DNA of 64,000 nt from Mesorhizobium sp. PAMC28654 (GTDB lineage: Bacteria > Pseudomonadota > Alphaproteobacteria > Rhizobiales > Rhizobiaceae). The stretch covers positions 1,736,001-1,800,000 of the forward strand of contig NZ_CP085135.1 of NCBI RefSeq assembly GCF_020616515.1, written 5' to 3'. Both the position numbers and the translations under genes were made by a program. Positions 46,034-56,207 of the stretch are shown here, piece by piece; position 1 is the first letter of the stretch; every line of letters starts with the position of its first letter. Under the pieces are notes generated by a model. That model was not told the DNA's origin. It made no database searches and was given only the letters and a program-made list of their open reading frames with translations.

Positions 46034-47799
46034 ATGGCAACGAAACTTCCCGCGACGGACGTTGTTATCATTGGCCTTGGCTGGGCCGGCTCCATCATCG
46101 CCAACGAACTGACCGATGAAGGGCTGGACGTCGTTGCCCTGGAACGGGGTCCGTGGCGCGATACCGCGGCGGATTTCAACCTTGCGTCCGCTCCCGACGA
46201 ATTGCGCTACGTTCAGCGGCAGGAGCTGATGCTGCGCACCGCGCAGACACCATCACCGCGCGTAACAATCCCTCTCAAACCGCGCTGCCGATGCGCAGTT
46301 GGGGTTCCTTCCACCCGGGTAACGGAACAGGCGGCGCCGGCAACCATTGGGCCGGCATCACCTTCCGGTTTCAACCATCGGAATTTCGGCTGCGCAGCCA
46401 CCTGACGGAGAGATATGGCGCCGCAGCGATCCCGCAAGAACTCGTGCTTCAGGACTGGGGCACCGACTGGTCGGAGATGGAGCCCTTTTACGACGCCTTC
46501 GACAAGATTACCGGCCTCTCCGGGAAGGCGGGCAACCTCAGGGGGGAAATCCAGCAAGGTGGAAATCCGTTCGAAGGCCCGCGCTCGAACGAGTATCCCA
46601 CCAAGCCTCTGCGGCAACCCTATGGGCCGACGCTGTTTGCCGAAACCGCCCGCAACATGGGCTACAAGCCATTTCCGGTGCCTTCGGCGCTAGTTTCGGA
46701 GCCCTATACCAACTCTCTGGGCGTCACGATGGGCCCCTGTACCTTCTGCGGCTTCTGCACCAATTATGGCTGCGCCAATTATTCAAAGGCCAGCGCGATC
46801 ACGACCATCCTGCCCGTGCTTGTGCGCAAGTCCAACTTCACCGCGCGCACGAATTCCGAAGTCCTGCGGATAACCAAGGACGCCAGCGGGAAACGCGCGA
46901 CCGGCGTCGTATTCGTCGACACGTCGGGTCAGGAGTGGGAGCAGCCCGCCGAGCTTGTCGTGGTCACGGCATTCACCTTCGAGAACGTGCGCCTCATGCT
47001 TCTGTCGGGCATCGGCACGCCCTACGACCCGCAAACCAATACCGGGACGACGGGGCGCAACTATGCCTACCAGACCGCCAATGGCGTCCAGCTTTTCTTC
47101 GACGACAAGAACTTCAATCCGTTCATCGGCGGCGGCGCGGTCGGCATGGGCATCGATGAGTTCAACAATGACAATTTCGACCATTCGGGCCTCGGCTTCT
47201 TCGGTGGCGGCAGCATACGCGTGACGCCGATCGGCGCGGCGCCGATCAACAACCGCCCGGTGCCGCCGGGCACGCCGAGCTGGGGGACCGAATGGAAGCG
47301 GCAGACGGTCAAGAGCTATCTGAGCAACATGTCCATCGGCTGCGAGGCATCCAGCTACACCACGCGCAACAACTATCTTTCGCTGGACCCGACATACAAT
47401 GATCACCTCGGGCGGCCGCTGTTGCGATTGACGTTCGACTTCCCGGAAAACGATTTGAAGATGGCGCAGTATTGCACCGACAAGGTCTGTGAAATCGCGG
47501 AGGCCATGGGCCCACGCCAGATCGTCAAGAGCCCCAGCAAAGGCCACTGGAACACGGTTCCCTATCAATCGTCCCACGTGGTCGGAGGCTTCGTCATGGG
47601 AGCGGATCCGAAAACAAGTTCAGTCAACAAGTATCTTCAAAGCTGGGACGTTCCCAATGTCTTCGTCGTCGGCGCGTCCGCCTTTCCGCAAAATCCTGGC
47701 TACAACCCGACAGGCACCGTCGGCGCGCTTTCATTCAAGGCCGCGAACGCCATCCGTACCCTATATCTGAAATCGCCGGGCGCACTGGTGCGGGCATGA
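46034..47799 (+). pseudogene. GMC oxidoreductase flavoprotein of a membrane dehydrogenase, one-base deletion
   Basis: The large subunit of the dehydrogenase, about 588 residues when joined. The first frame has the FAD motif (TDVVIIGLGWAGSIIANELT) and runs to MLRTAQ; then the frame shifts and resumes DTITARNNPSQTALPMRSWG with GNGTGGAGNHWAG and the GMC end (VVGASAFPQNPGYNPTGTVG). One G is missing at about 46246. The protein would oxidise a sugar, alcohol or sugar acid in the periplasm and pass electrons to the cytochrome subunit. Its stop overlaps the next start (ATGA). Unless the gap is a sequencing error, the whole system is dead. Confidence 0.88.
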
Positions 47800-49022
47800 A
47801 GGCACTTGTTGCACTGCTTGCAAGCGCGGCCGGCCTTGTCGTTTCGGTAGCTCATGCGCAATCCGGCGATGCTTCCTTCGAGCATGTCGAACGCGGCCGG
47901 TATCTTGCGGTTCTCGGCGATTGCGCGGCATGCCACACAACGTCGACAGGCAAGCCGTTCGCGGGCGGCGTCGTCCTGAAAACCCCTTTCGGCGATCTTG
48001 TCGGCGCCAACATCACGCCTGATCCCGATACCGGCATCGGCAAATGGACGCTGGACGATTTCCAGGGCGCGATGTCGCAGGGCATCGGTCGAGGCGGATA
48101 CCATCTCTATGGGGCCATGCCTTTCACCGCCTACACGAAGGTTACCAAGGAAGACAACGCCGCGCTTTGGGCCTATCTGCGGACGATCGAGCCCGTCAAC
48201 AATCCTGTCGAGCCCAATCAGCTCCCCTTCCCTTTCAACATCCGCATGAGCCTTGTCGGCTGGAATTTTCTCAACTTCACCAAAGGCGAGTTCCAGCCGG
48301 ATGCCGCGAAATCGGCGGAGTGGAACCGAGGCGCCTATATCGTTCAGGGCCTTGGCCACTGCGGCAGCTGCCATACGCCCAAGAGCCTGACAGGTGGCGA
48401 CAAGAGCGGCCAGTTTCTGCAGGGCGGGACATTGGACAACTGGTACGCGCCCGACATCACCGCCGACGCCCACAAGGGTATCGGTTCATGGTCGTCCGAC
48501 GACATCGTGCAGTATCTGAAAACGGGGGCGAATCGTTTCGATATCGCGTCGGGACCAATGGCTGAAATGGTCGAGAAGTCATCGCAGCATTGGACAGACC
48601 CGGACCTCAAGGCTGTCGCGACATATCTGCTTTCGGTTGGCGGGGACGGCGCAAGTGCACCAGCCCCTCTCGCCGCCGACGACAAGGGCATGGCTGCTGG
48701 AAAAGCCATCTACGCCGATCGCTGTTCCGCCTGCCACATCGGCTCCGGTGAAGGCGTTCCAAAGCTATTTCCAAAACTCGCCGGCGCGCCGCTCGTCAAC
48801 AATGGCGATGCAACGACATTGATCCGGGTCGTGCTTGAAGGCGGCGTGGCAGGGGCGACCAACGCCGTGCCGACCGCGCCGACAATGCCGTCCTACGCCT
48901 GGAACCTGAGCGACGAGGATGTGGCCAACGTTCTCACCTATGTGCGCAACAGCTGGGGTAATTCCGCGCCGCGGGTAAGCCCGACCGATGTCGCGACCTT
49001 GCGAAAGCAGTTGCGGCAATGA
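47796..49022 (+). CDS. Tri-haem cytochrome c subunit of the membrane dehydrogenase
   Basis: A 408-residue exported cytochrome with a signal peptide (LLASAAGLVVSVAHA) and three c-type haem sites: CAACH (43-47), CGSCH (189-193) and CSACH (310-314). The layout matches the cytochrome subunit of gluconate, sorbitol or fructose dehydrogenases that hands electrons to ubiquinone. The start overlaps the flavoprotein stop. There is no long C-terminal anchor, so it may be held by subunit contacts. Haem attachment needs the Ccm system, not in this window. Confidence 0.93.
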   Translation: MKALVALLASAAGLVVSVAHAQSGDASFEHVERGRYLAVLGDCAACHTTSTGKPFAGGVVLKTPFGDLVGANITPDPDTGIGKWTLDDFQGAMSQGIGRGGYHLYGAMPFTAYTKVTKEDNAALWAYLRTIEPVNNPVEPNQLPFPFNIRMSLVGWNFLNFTKGEFQPDAAKSAEWNRGAYIVQGLGHCGSCHTPKSLTGGDKSGQFLQGGTLDNWYAPDITADAHKGIGSWSSDDIVQYLKTGANRFDIASGPMAEMVEKSSQHWTDPDLKAVATYLLSVGGDGASAPAPLAADDKGMAAGKAIYADRCSACHIGSGEGVPKLFPKLAGAPLVNNGDATTLIRVVLEGGVAGATNAVPTAPTMPSYAWNLSDEDVANVLTYVRNSWGNSAPRVSPTDVATLRKQLRQ

Positions 49023-49152
49023 TCGCGCTCACGGCGTCACGCTTGAACGGATCGTAGTGAATCGAGCGCTTATTCGCCTGGGAGGAAACGAGGCAAATCT
49101 CCAAACCGCGCTTCCCAGCATGCGAAATGGGTACGTTCGCAGTTTTGAGAGT

Positions 49153-49229
49153 TGGCGATCCCGACAGGATTCGAACCTGTGACCATCGGCTTAGAAGGCC
49201 GGTGCTCTATCCATCTGAGCTACGGGACC
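49153..49229 (-). tRNA. tRNA-Arg (anticodon TCT)
   Basis: On the reverse strand the 7-bp acceptor pairs GGTCCCG with CGGGATC (one G-U), the D-arm has the GCTCAGATGGATAGAGC form, the anticodon loop CTTCTAA holds TCT, the T-arm has TTCGAAT, and CCA is encoded (77 bases). Confidence 0.95.
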
Positions 49230-49287
49230 GCTGGCCGACCCGAGGGCCGGCGGATTCTCTTATCCTGACGCCGATCGGGTCTCCCGA

Positions 49288-49593
49288 TCAGTGCGTCCAA
49301 GGTATCCTGCGGTCATAGCGGAAATTCTCCGCATAGGAAATCTGGCGGCGTTTGGTTTCCTTCGGCTCCTCGACGCGGAAGGCGAGCCCTTCCTTTTCGG
49401 CATAAGCCACCGCTTCTTCCCTGGTGTCGAAGGAGAGGCGAATCTGGCTTCTCATGTCGCCGGAGGTCGTATAGCCCATCAACGGATCGATCTTCTTGCG
49501 CATCTCGGGATCGAATTCCAGCATCCAATGGCCGGTCTTGGCCTTACCGGACTGCATCGCGGTCTTGGCTGGGCTGAAAATGCGCGCGGACAT
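49288..49593 (-). CDS. Complex I accessory subunit (NDUFS4/18-kDa family, ETC_C1_NDUFA4)
   Basis: A 101-residue protein of the alphaproteobacterial NDUFS4 family: the N-terminal ARIFSPAKTAMQSGKAKTGH, then HWMLEFDPEMRKKIDPLMGY and the C-terminal FRVEEPKETKRRQISYAENF with basic residues. It is a peripheral accessory subunit of NADH:quinone oxidoreductase, stabilising the arm that binds NADH. ATG 49593 has GAGGTGG upstream. It sits alone between tRNA-Arg and tRNA-Pro; the nuo operon is elsewhere. Confidence 0.92.
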   Translation of the reverse strand: MSARIFSPAKTAMQSGKAKTGHWMLEFDPEMRKKIDPLMGYTTSGDMRSQIRLSFDTREEAVAYAEKEGLAFRVEEPKETKRRQISYAENFRYDRRIPWTH

Positions 49594-49814
49594 GGCCACC
49601 TCATTGCTACGTGCTGGCGACACCGCCGCCACAGAATCACCGGGCCGCCCCATGGACGCTCCGGCACTTTTCGATCGACAACGACCCTGAAATCCGATTC
49701 CGGTTTTCCAAGCCCCGTCCATGCCCGTCCTTACTGCGCAATGCAGCTCGCGGCAAGGCCGATGGTTTTTTACACTTGCCATGCAACGCCGAAATGAATA
49801 GGCAACAAACCGTT

Positions 49815-49891
<77 letters not shown>

Positions 49892-50051
49892 TCCTTTCCT
49901 TTCCCCTGAGACAATCGTTGCCGAGGCGCCTGGTCCGCCTGCGAATTGGCATGCGCCTTACCCACCCCTTGCTGTCGATCAATTTTTGGTGCCAGTCTAC
50001 GAAACGTAGATGCCCGAGATGGCACATTGCGGACGGCAGGGATTTTCAGAA

Positions 50052-50477
50052 ATGGCAGCGAACGACCGGCCGGTGATCACCAGAAAAGGCCAGGAGAGCA
50101 ACAAGACGAGCCAATCCGGCGGCATGGCGCTGGTGACCGGCGTTGGGCCGCAACATACTTCGGCGACGAAGCTGTGGTTCGGCAAGGCCAGCAACGCGCC
50201 GGGTTTCCGTTCGCTGCCGCATCACCATGGCGAGGCCGAAACCGGCGCTTATCTGCTGTCGGGCAATGCCCGCATATATTTTGGCAAGGACTATCAGGAG
50301 TTTGTCGAGCTCTCGGCTGGCGACTTCATGTTCGTGCCGCCGTTCCTGCCGCATCTCGAGGCCAATATGAGCACGACGGAAGAGTTGTGGTGGCTTGCGT
50401 GCCGTACCCCGGAAAACATCGTGATCAACTTGCCAGACGTCGACGATGCCCAACTCGCTGGCTATCGCCGCCGCTGA
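50052..50477 (+). CDS. Cupin-fold protein
   Basis: A 141-residue single-domain cupin with the two motifs FRSLPHHHGEAETGAYLLSG (three His and a Glu that bind a metal) and GDFMFVPPFLPHLEANMSTT (the His of motif 2). Such proteins bind a divalent metal and act as isomerases, dioxygenases or ligand-sensing modules; the substrate is unknown. I use ATG 50052 with AGGGAT upstream; ATG 50010 is an alternative. It has no obvious operon partner. Confidence 0.88.
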   Translation: MAANDRPVITRKGQESNKTSQSGGMALVTGVGPQHTSATKLWFGKASNAPGFRSLPHHHGEAETGAYLLSGNARIYFGKDYQEFVELSAGDFMFVPPFLPHLEANMSTTEELWWLACRTPENIVINLPDVDDAQLAGYRRR

Positions 50478-50708
50478 ACGCTGTTGGATTGACTACCAAC
50501 CTATCCGAAAGCGCATCGGTGCGCGATGCATCGGATCCGATGGCGAGCTCGCCGGGAGAGAACCCCGATCGCCCCAACCCCGGCGAGCCTACACCTGATT
50601 TGGAACGCAACCAGGACCGGAGGTTAAGCCGGCAAGCTGTTGGAGCAAGATAAATGCCAGCTTTGTTTTCCCATAATGGGACAGGGGCCCGAGATCTTTT
50701 GTGGCACA

Positions 50709-51410
50709 CTACATGTCGAACTCGCCCTGCCCTTCGTCCATGGCGCTGATGGTTTCAGAAGCCAGCGCACGCGTGATCGGCGTCTTGCGCTCGAGTGCCG
50801 TACGATCCAGCCGCTCGACGACCCGCATCGCGGTCGCCAGCGAGCGCTCGATGCGCCGCACCAGATACTGAACGACGTGCGGCTCTACCTCGACCTGGCG
50901 GTCGGCGAACAGCTTTGTGATGACGCCGGCAAGCAACAAATCGTCGGGCTCGTGGATCTCGACGGTCGCCGCGGCCTTCAGCCGCGAGGCGAGATCCGGC
51001 AATCTGACGCCCCAGGCGGAAGGAAAGCGCCGTGCCGTCAACAACAGATGCGAGCCCGCGCCGCGCACGGCATTGATCAGGTGGAACAGCCCGTGCTCGT
51101 CGACAGGACCTGCATCGACATCATCGATCAAAACCGGGCGCGCGCCGAGATTCGCGATGCAGTCGCCGACGCGCCTTGCGTCAACCTTCAAGGCACCGGC
51201 ACGGGCCTGCCAGATCGATGCCAGATGCGTCTTGCCGGAGCCGGCAGGGCCCGCCAGGACAACGACAGCCGATGGCCAGTCCGGCCAGCGGTCGACCAGC
51301 GCCGCCGCCTGCTCGTTCGTGGCTGACACCACGAGTTCGTCGCGCGAATAGCCGGTGCCGTGCCCTAGATCGAGCGGCAGCTGGCGCGGTTGTTCGGTTT
51401 GATCTGCCAT
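50709..51410 (-). CDS. hdaA: DnaA-related ATPase, HdaA (regulatory inactivation of DnaA)
   Basis: A 233-residue AAA+ protein with the DnaA-like Walker A GPAGSGKT (about 50-57), Walker B (RPVLIDDVDAG) and sensor region, lacking the DNA-binding domain IV of DnaA. The start QLPLDLG is the clamp-binding motif (QLPL...), so it can bind DNA polymerase beta clamp and promote ATP hydrolysis on DnaA to stop re-initiation. ATG 51410 is chosen, which places the clamp motif near the N terminus. It is the last of the reverse-strand group with the AI-2E permease, five bases after it. Confidence 0.93.
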   Translation of the reverse strand: MADQTEQPRQLPLDLGHGTGYSRDELVVSATNEQAAALVDRWPDWPSAVVVLAGPAGSGKTHLASIWQARAGALKVDARRVGDCIANLGARPVLIDDVDAGPVDEHGLFHLINAVRGAGSHLLLTARRFPSAWGVRLPDLASRLKAAATVEIHEPDDLLLAGVITKLFADRQVEVEPHVVQYLVRRIERSLATAMRVVERLDRTALERKTPITRALASETISAMDEGQGEFDM

Positions 51411-51415
51411 CGGGC

Positions 51416-52599
51416 TCAGCGCGGTTGCGCGCCCTTGCCGCGGCGTGTCCGCAATGGCGGCGGCGGCTCGGTCCCTCGGCCCTTGTAAAGGGGCGATTCG
51501 AGATAGCGCGCTATGGCGAAGCGCACGAGCACGGCGACCGCCGCCGACGCCGGGACGGCGATCAGCAGGCCGACGAACCCAAACAGTGCGCCAAAGGCGA
51601 ACAGCGAAAACATCAGCCACACCGGATGCAGGCCGACGCTCTTGCCCACCAGCCTTGGCTGCAGGATGTTGCCCTCGATGAACTGGCCGACGAAAAACAC
51701 ACAGGCCACGGCGACCACCATGGTCCAGTCAGGCCAGAATTGGACGAAGGCGACACCGACAGCGAGCACCAGCCCGGTCAGCGATCCGACATAGGGAATG
51801 AACGAGATCAGGCCCGCGAACAGGCCGATGAGGATGCCGAAGTTCAGCCCGGTCAGGGTCAGGCCGGTGGCATACATGGCACCCAGCACGAGGCAGAGCG
51901 TGCCCTGGCCGCGCACAAACCGGCCGTCGCCGAATTGATGTCGGCGGCGATTGCCCGCACCGTCTCGACATTGTCGCGCGGCACCCAACTGTCGACCACA
52001 GCGACCATCCGATCCCAATCGAGCAGCATGTAGAAGGCGACCACTGGCGTCACCACGAACAGGCTGACCACCGAGACCAGCGCCACGCCGGAACTCCAGA
52101 TCGATGTGAACACCGTCGACAGGAGGCCGAAGCCGGAGCTCAATAGCGAGCTCAGTCCGTCACGCAAGCCATTGGCATTGACGCCGAATTTGTCCTCCAG
52201 CCATTTCGGGTCGAAGGAGGTCAGCAGCGTCTGCAGGCGCGTCAGATATTCCGGCAGCTTGCTGGCGAATTCGGCCATCTGGGTGGCCAGGACGGGGATG
52301 AGAACGACGAAGGCGAGCACCAGGACGACGAGAAAGGTGATGAGGATGACAATCGTCGCCATCAGACGGGAAAGCCCAAGCCGCTCCAACCTGTCGGCAA
52401 CAGGATCAAGGAAATATGCGAGCACCATGCCTGCCACGAAGGGCAGCAGGATGGCACTGAAAACATAGAGGAAAAGCGCAAGCAGGAACCCGCCAACCAG
52501 CCAGAACACGACCTGCCGGTGAATGGCGGATGATGGCGCCGCCCCGGCTGTATCGCCGGCAGCCTCGTCAACTCGTGCCTGGTGTACTGCCTTCGCCAT
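51416..52599 (-). pseudogene. AI-2E/PerM family permease gene with a one-base deletion
   Basis: Two frames join into a 394-residue protein with about eight helices. Part one (from ATG 52599) has LLPFVAGMVLAYFLDPVADR and ends near INSATAG; part two has FVRGQGTLCLVLGAMYATGL, GLISFIPYVGSLTGLVLAVG and QFIEGNILQPRLVGKSVGLH, the family hallmark. Adding one T to the run (plus-strand AAA at 51917-51919) joins them exactly. The family includes the AI-2 exporter TqsA and sodium/proton-like transporters; the substrate here is unknown. It overlaps the 3' end of the pgsA-like gene by 32 bases. Confidence 0.88.
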
Positions 52600-53134
52600 A
52601 GCCGCTCATATGCCTCAGCCAAGCCACGAGATAGGCCGCGGCCGAAGCCACGGTCAAGACCCCCGACAGCAATATGAGCACCGGCCTCAATGGGTCGAGG
52701 TGAACGGCCAGGGCCAGTTCGCCAAGCACCACCGCGGCCAGAACGATCTGGATGGCGGTATTGGCCTTCGACACGAACAGCGGCTTCATCTCGACCGGAT
52801 GGCTCATGACGGTCGACAAGAGCACGGCACAGACGATCAGCGCGTCGCGCGAGACCATGGTGACGACCAGCCACAACGGCAGTTCGCCGATGAAGCCCAT
52901 GACCACGAACACCGAGACCAGGAGCAGTTTGTCGGCCATCGGGTCAAGATAGGCGCCGAGGCGCGAATGCTGGTTGAAGCGGCGGGCGATGAAACCATCG
53001 ACGCCGTCCGAAATGCCGGCGACGAGGAAACCGGCGAAGGCCCAATCCCAGCGCATGTCCAGCATGGCCAGGACCACGGCCGGCACGAGCACCAGGCGCA
53101 TGATCGTGATCATGTTGGGGATGGTCAAACGCAT
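52568..53134 (-). CDS. CDP-alcohol phosphatidyltransferase
   Basis: A 188-residue membrane enzyme with the CDP-alcohol signature D-G-x2-A-R-x8-G-x3-D-x3-D (VDGFIARRFNQHSRLGAYLD then PMADK). It exchanges CMP of CDP-diacylglycerol for an alcohol head group; the short N terminus and gene size resemble PgsA (glycerol-3-phosphate), but other head groups are possible. ATG 53134 gives a membrane helix at the usual place. It leads the reverse-strand set pgsA-like, AI-2E, hdaA and is divergent from purM. Confidence 0.9.
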   Translation of the reverse strand: MRLTIPNMITIMRLVLVPAVVLAMLDMRWDWAFAGFLVAGISDGVDGFIARRFNQHSRLGAYLDPMADKLLLVSVFVVMGFIGELPLWLVVTMVSRDALIVCAVLLSTVMSHPVEMKPLFVSKANTAIQIVLAAVVLGELALAVHLDPLRPVLILLSGVLTVASAAAYLVAWLRHMSGYGEGSTPGTS

Positions 53135-53309
53135 ATCCCGTCGCTCTTGTTTTGCTGATACATGATGGAGACGATGCATGGCTGCAAGGACCAGCGGCGA
53201 AAGCCAGGCTGTCCACGCTTTTATCGGGGGCAAAGGCCGGCCACTTCGCCGTTATCCTTGCGAGGCGCGAGCGTTCATGCGAAGAGCCCCGCAAAGCAGG
53301 GAAAGAGTG

Positions 53310-54374
53310 ATGAGCAAGCGCAAGAACGGGCTCACCTACGCCGAAGCGGGCGTCGACATCGATGCCGGCAATCTGATGGTCGAGAAGATCAAGCCGCTGG
53401 TGCGCGCGACACGCCGGCCCGGTGCCGATGGCGAGATCGGCGGCTTTGGCGGCCTGTTCGACCTCAAGGCCGCCGGTTTCACCGATCCGGTCCTGGTCGC
53501 GGCCAATGACGGTGTCGGCACCAAGCTGAAGATCGCCATCGAGGCCGGCAAGCACGACACGATCGGCATCGATCTCGTCGCCATGTGCGTCAACGACATC
53601 GTCGTGCAAGGCGCCGAGCCGCTGTTCTTCCTCGACTATTTCGCCACCGGCAAGCTTGATCCCGACCAGGGGGCATCGATCGTCGGCGGTATCGCCGCGG
53701 GATGCCGGCAGGCCGGCTGCGCGTTGATCGGCGGCGAGACGGCGGAAATGCCGGGTATGTATCACGGCAAGGACTACGACCTCGCCGGTTTCGCCGTGGG
53801 CGCCGCCGAGCGCGGCCAGTTGCTGCCCACCGACGACATCGTCGAGGGTGACGTGCTGCTCGGCCTCGCCTCCTCCGGCCTGCATTCGAACGGGTTTTCG
53901 CTGGTCCGCCGCATCGTCGCCACCAGCGGCCTTGGCTGGAGCGACCCGGCGCCCTTCGCCGACGGGCAGACATTGGCCGAGGCGCTTCTGGAGCCGACGC
54001 GCATCTATGTAAAGTCGCTACTCAAGGCGATCCGTGGCACGCACGGCATCAAGGCGTTGGCCCACATCACCGGTGGCGGATTTCCCGAAAACATCCCGCG
54101 CGTGCTGCCGAAGGAGTTTTCGGCCGAGCTCGATCTCGACGCCATTGACGTCCCGCCCGTATTCTCGTGGCTGGCGAAGACCGGCGGCGTGGCGCCGGAA
54201 GAGATGATGCGCACCTTCAACTGCGGCGTCGGCATGATCCTCGCCGTCGCCTCGGGCCAGGCAGCGCAGGTCGCCGCCGTGCTGCAGGAGGCTGGAGAGA
54301 CGGTGACGCCGATCGGCCGCATCGTGCCGCGCCGCGACGCCGGCGTCATTTATCGGGGCTCGATCGGCCTATGA
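53310..54374 (+). CDS. purM: Phosphoribosylformylglycinamidine cyclo-ligase
   Basis: A 354-residue AIR synthetase of purine synthesis that closes the imidazole ring of formylglycinamidine ribotide with ATP. It has the PurM-family sequence ([74 protein letters not shown]). The ribosome site AGGGAAAGAG fits ATG 53310. Its stop overlaps purN by ATGA, so translation is coupled. The divergent pgsA-like gene faces it. Confidence 0.97.
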   Translation: MSKRKNGLTYAEAGVDIDAGNLMVEKIKPLVRATRRPGADGEIGGFGGLFDLKAAGFTDPVLVAANDGVGTKLKIAIEAGKHDTIGIDLVAMCVNDIVVQGAEPLFFLDYFATGKLDPDQGASIVGGIAAGCRQAGCALIGGETAEMPGMYHGKDYDLAGFAVGAAERGQLLPTDDIVEGDVLLGLASSGLHSNGFSLVRRIVATSGLGWSDPAPFADGQTLAEALLEPTRIYVKSLLKAIRGTHGIKALAHITGGGFPENIPRVLPKEFSAELDLDAIDVPPVFSWLAKTGGVAPEEMMRTFNCGVGMILAVASGQAAQVAAVLQEAGETVTPIGRIVPRRDAGVIYRGSIGL

Positions 54375-55078
54375 ACAAGAAACGCACCGTCGTACTGATC
54401 TCCGGACGCGGCTCCAACATGACTGCGCTGATCGCAGCCGCCAGCGACCCCGCCTATCCGGCGGAGATTGTCGGCGTCATTTCCGACCGAGCCAATGCAG
54501 CGGGCCTTGGCATCGCGGCGGCGCGCGGCATCGCCACCAAGGTGATCACGCGGGCCGACCATGCCAGCAAGGACGCGCATGACGCGGCGATTGACGCGGC
54601 GATTGTCACGTTCGGTGCCGAGCTTGTGGCGCTGGCCGGCTATATGCGCATCCTCGGCGGGCGCTTCGTCGAGAAATGGCAGGGGCGGATGGTCAACATC
54701 CACCCTGCCCTGCTGCCCGCCTTCAAGGGCCTGGACACCCACGCCCGTGCGCTGCGCGCGGGCATGCGCATTCACGGCTGCACGGTGCATTTCGTCACGC
54801 CGGACATGGATGATGGGCCGATCATCGCCCAGGCGGCCGTGCCAGTCATGATCGGCGATAATGAGGACACGCTGGCAGCGCGCGTGCTCAAGGCCGAGCA
54901 CCGGCTCTATCCGCTGGCGCTCGGACTGGTCGCGGAAGGCAAGGCGCGGATGGAAGGCGGCCACACAGTGTTTGCTCATTTCGCCGACGATGCCGACAAT
55001 GGCACGTCGGTAGTCATGGCGCCCGATCCGCTGCGCGAGGAAGCCGATCTGGAACATCTGGCGCGCATCACGCCCTGA
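54371..55078 (+). CDS. purN: Phosphoribosylglycinamide formyltransferase
   Basis: A 235-residue GAR transformylase that moves a formyl group from 10-formyl-THF to glycinamide ribotide. It has the N-terminal [20 protein letters not shown], the active-site [20 protein letters not shown] (catalytic His) and the late [15 protein letters not shown] with the Asp of the THF site. ATG 54371 overlaps the purM stop. It is 14 bases before a sixA-like gene. Confidence 0.97.
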   Translation: MNKKRTVVLISGRGSNMTALIAAASDPAYPAEIVGVISDRANAAGLGIAAARGIATKVITRADHASKDAHDAAIDAAIVTFGAELVALAGYMRILGGRFVEKWQGRMVNIHPALLPAFKGLDTHARALRAGMRIHGCTVHFVTPDMDDGPIIAQAAVPVMIGDNEDTLAARVLKAEHRLYPLALGLVAEGKARMEGGHTVFAHFADDADNGTSVVMAPDPLREEADLEHLARITP

Positions 55079-55092
55079 GCACGGAGACCGGT

Positions 55093-55617
55093 ATGGCGAC
55101 AACGAGGCAATTGCTGCTCTTGCGTCATGCCAAGTCGAGTTGGGATGATCCCGACCTGACCGATTTTGACCGGCCGCTTTCGGGGCGTGGGTTGAAGACG
55201 GCTCCCTTGGTCGGACGCGAACTTGCCAGGCGTGGCTGGCTGCCGGACATGGCGTTGATATCGCCGGCTCTGCGCACACGCGACACGTGGAGACTGGTGG
55301 CGGCGGAATTTCCGGCGAAGGTGCCGACCGAATTTTTCCGTACGCTCTATGACGCTTCGGCTGGAGATATTCTCGATCTGGTGCGGCAAGTAGACAATTC
55401 GGCGCCCACTCTGTTGGTGGTCGGCCACAATCCCGGACTGGAAGAATTGGCGCTCCTGCTTTCCGGTCCCGCTTCGAAAGCCTTGGCACTTCAAAAACTG
55501 GCGGAGAAATTCCCGACCGCGGCGCTTGCCCGCCTCGTCATCAATGGCGACTGGGCAACGCTCGTCCCAGGCTCAGCCGAACTGAGGCATTGTCTCAGGC
55601 CCAAGGATCTTGGCTAG
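55093..55617 (+). CDS. SixA-like histidine phosphatase
   Basis: A 174-residue phosphoglycerate-mutase-superfamily phosphatase with the RHG-type catalytic start LLLLRHAKSSWDDPDLTDFD and FDRPLSGRGLKTAP; the second His sits in LLVVGHNPGLEELALLLSGP. SixA-type proteins remove phosphate from histidine-phosphorylated carriers in E. coli, but the target here is unknown. It may share the pur transcript, because the stop of purN is only 14 bases away. A terminator follows. Confidence 0.92.
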   Translation: MATTRQLLLLRHAKSSWDDPDLTDFDRPLSGRGLKTAPLVGRELARRGWLPDMALISPALRTRDTWRLVAAEFPAKVPTEFFRTLYDASAGDILDLVRQVDNSAPTLLVVGHNPGLEELALLLSGPASKALALQKLAEKFPTAALARLVINGDWATLVPGSAELRHCLRPKDLG

Positions 55618-55653
55618 AAGCCTGGGCGCTGGCGTTACCAACAGGCAAAAAAC

Positions 55654-55683
55654 AAGAGCGGCGGGCCATGCCCGCCGCTCTTT
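55654..55683. terminator. Bidirectional terminator after the sixA-like gene
   Basis: AAGAGCGGCGGGC and GCCCGCCGCTCTT form a 13-bp stem with a 3-base loop, with an A-run on one side and T-run on the other, between convergent genes. Confidence 0.92.
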
Positions 55684-55704
55684 GTGGTCAAGGACGTTTG
55701 GAAA

Positions 55705-55944
55705 TCAACGACCCCAGATGCCCCGGCCCGACTCAGCCGGCACGTTGGAATTAGCGTCACCCTGTGCCTGGTTCGGCTGCAGGATGGAGCCGGTATACGA
55801 GTTGTCGATATTGGCGGAATGCCTGGTAGTCGACTGGGTGACAGGGAACTGGTTGGTATTGTCCGAGCCATAATGGTCACTACCGGCAAAAGCGGTGCCC
55901 GTGGCAACAAGGATAGCGGCGGCGGTGAGTGCGATCTTGGTCAT
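55705..55944 (-). CDS. DUF680-type small secreted protein
   Basis: A 79-residue secreted protein: a Sec signal (MTKIALTAAAILVATGTAFA) followed by GSDHYGSDNTNQFPVTQSTT and a Ser/Asn-rich tail. It is a paralogue of the 56207 gene and belongs to the DUF680 family, which to my knowledge is near-exclusive to Mesorhizobium. The function is unknown. The reading is clear: the signal peptides of the two copies are identical. Confidence 0.88.
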   Translation of the reverse strand: MTKIALTAAAILVATGTAFAGSDHYGSDNTNQFPVTQSTTRHSANIDNSYTGSILQPNQAQGDANSNVPAESGRGIWGR

Positions 55945-55994
55945 TTTAAGTACTCCTAGTTCGAGATTTGGTTGATTGATCTGGTACGGCGCGA

Positions 55995-56207
55995 TCAGTG
56001 GTTACCGAAGAGGTCCCTGTCGCTGCCTTGCGTGACTGGCTTCTGGACGGCCGCGCCATGCTTCTGGATCGAGCCCGTGGACGAATTGTCGATGGACTGC
56101 GTCACGGCGGGCTGATTGACGTCGTTCGATCCGTAATGGTCGCTGCCGGCAAAAGCGGTGCCCGTGGCGACGAGGATGGCGGCGGCGGTAAGTGCGATCT
56201 TGGTCAT
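55995..56207 (-). CDS. DUF680-type small secreted protein (tandem copy)
   Basis: A 70-residue paralogue of the 55944 protein with the identical signal peptide (MTKIALTAAAILVATGTAFA) and GSDHYGSNDVNQPAVTQSID after it; the tails differ in length and sequence. I start at ATG 56207; the frame to 56285 is longer but adds unsupported sequence. The tandem copies are about 50 bases apart and are each followed by their own stop, so they may be co-transcribed. The DNA stays near-identical only over the signal peptide. Confidence 0.88.
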   Translation of the reverse strand: MTKIALTAAAILVATGTAFAGSDHYGSNDVNQPAVTQSIDNSSTGSIQKHGAAVQKPVTQGSDRDLFGNH

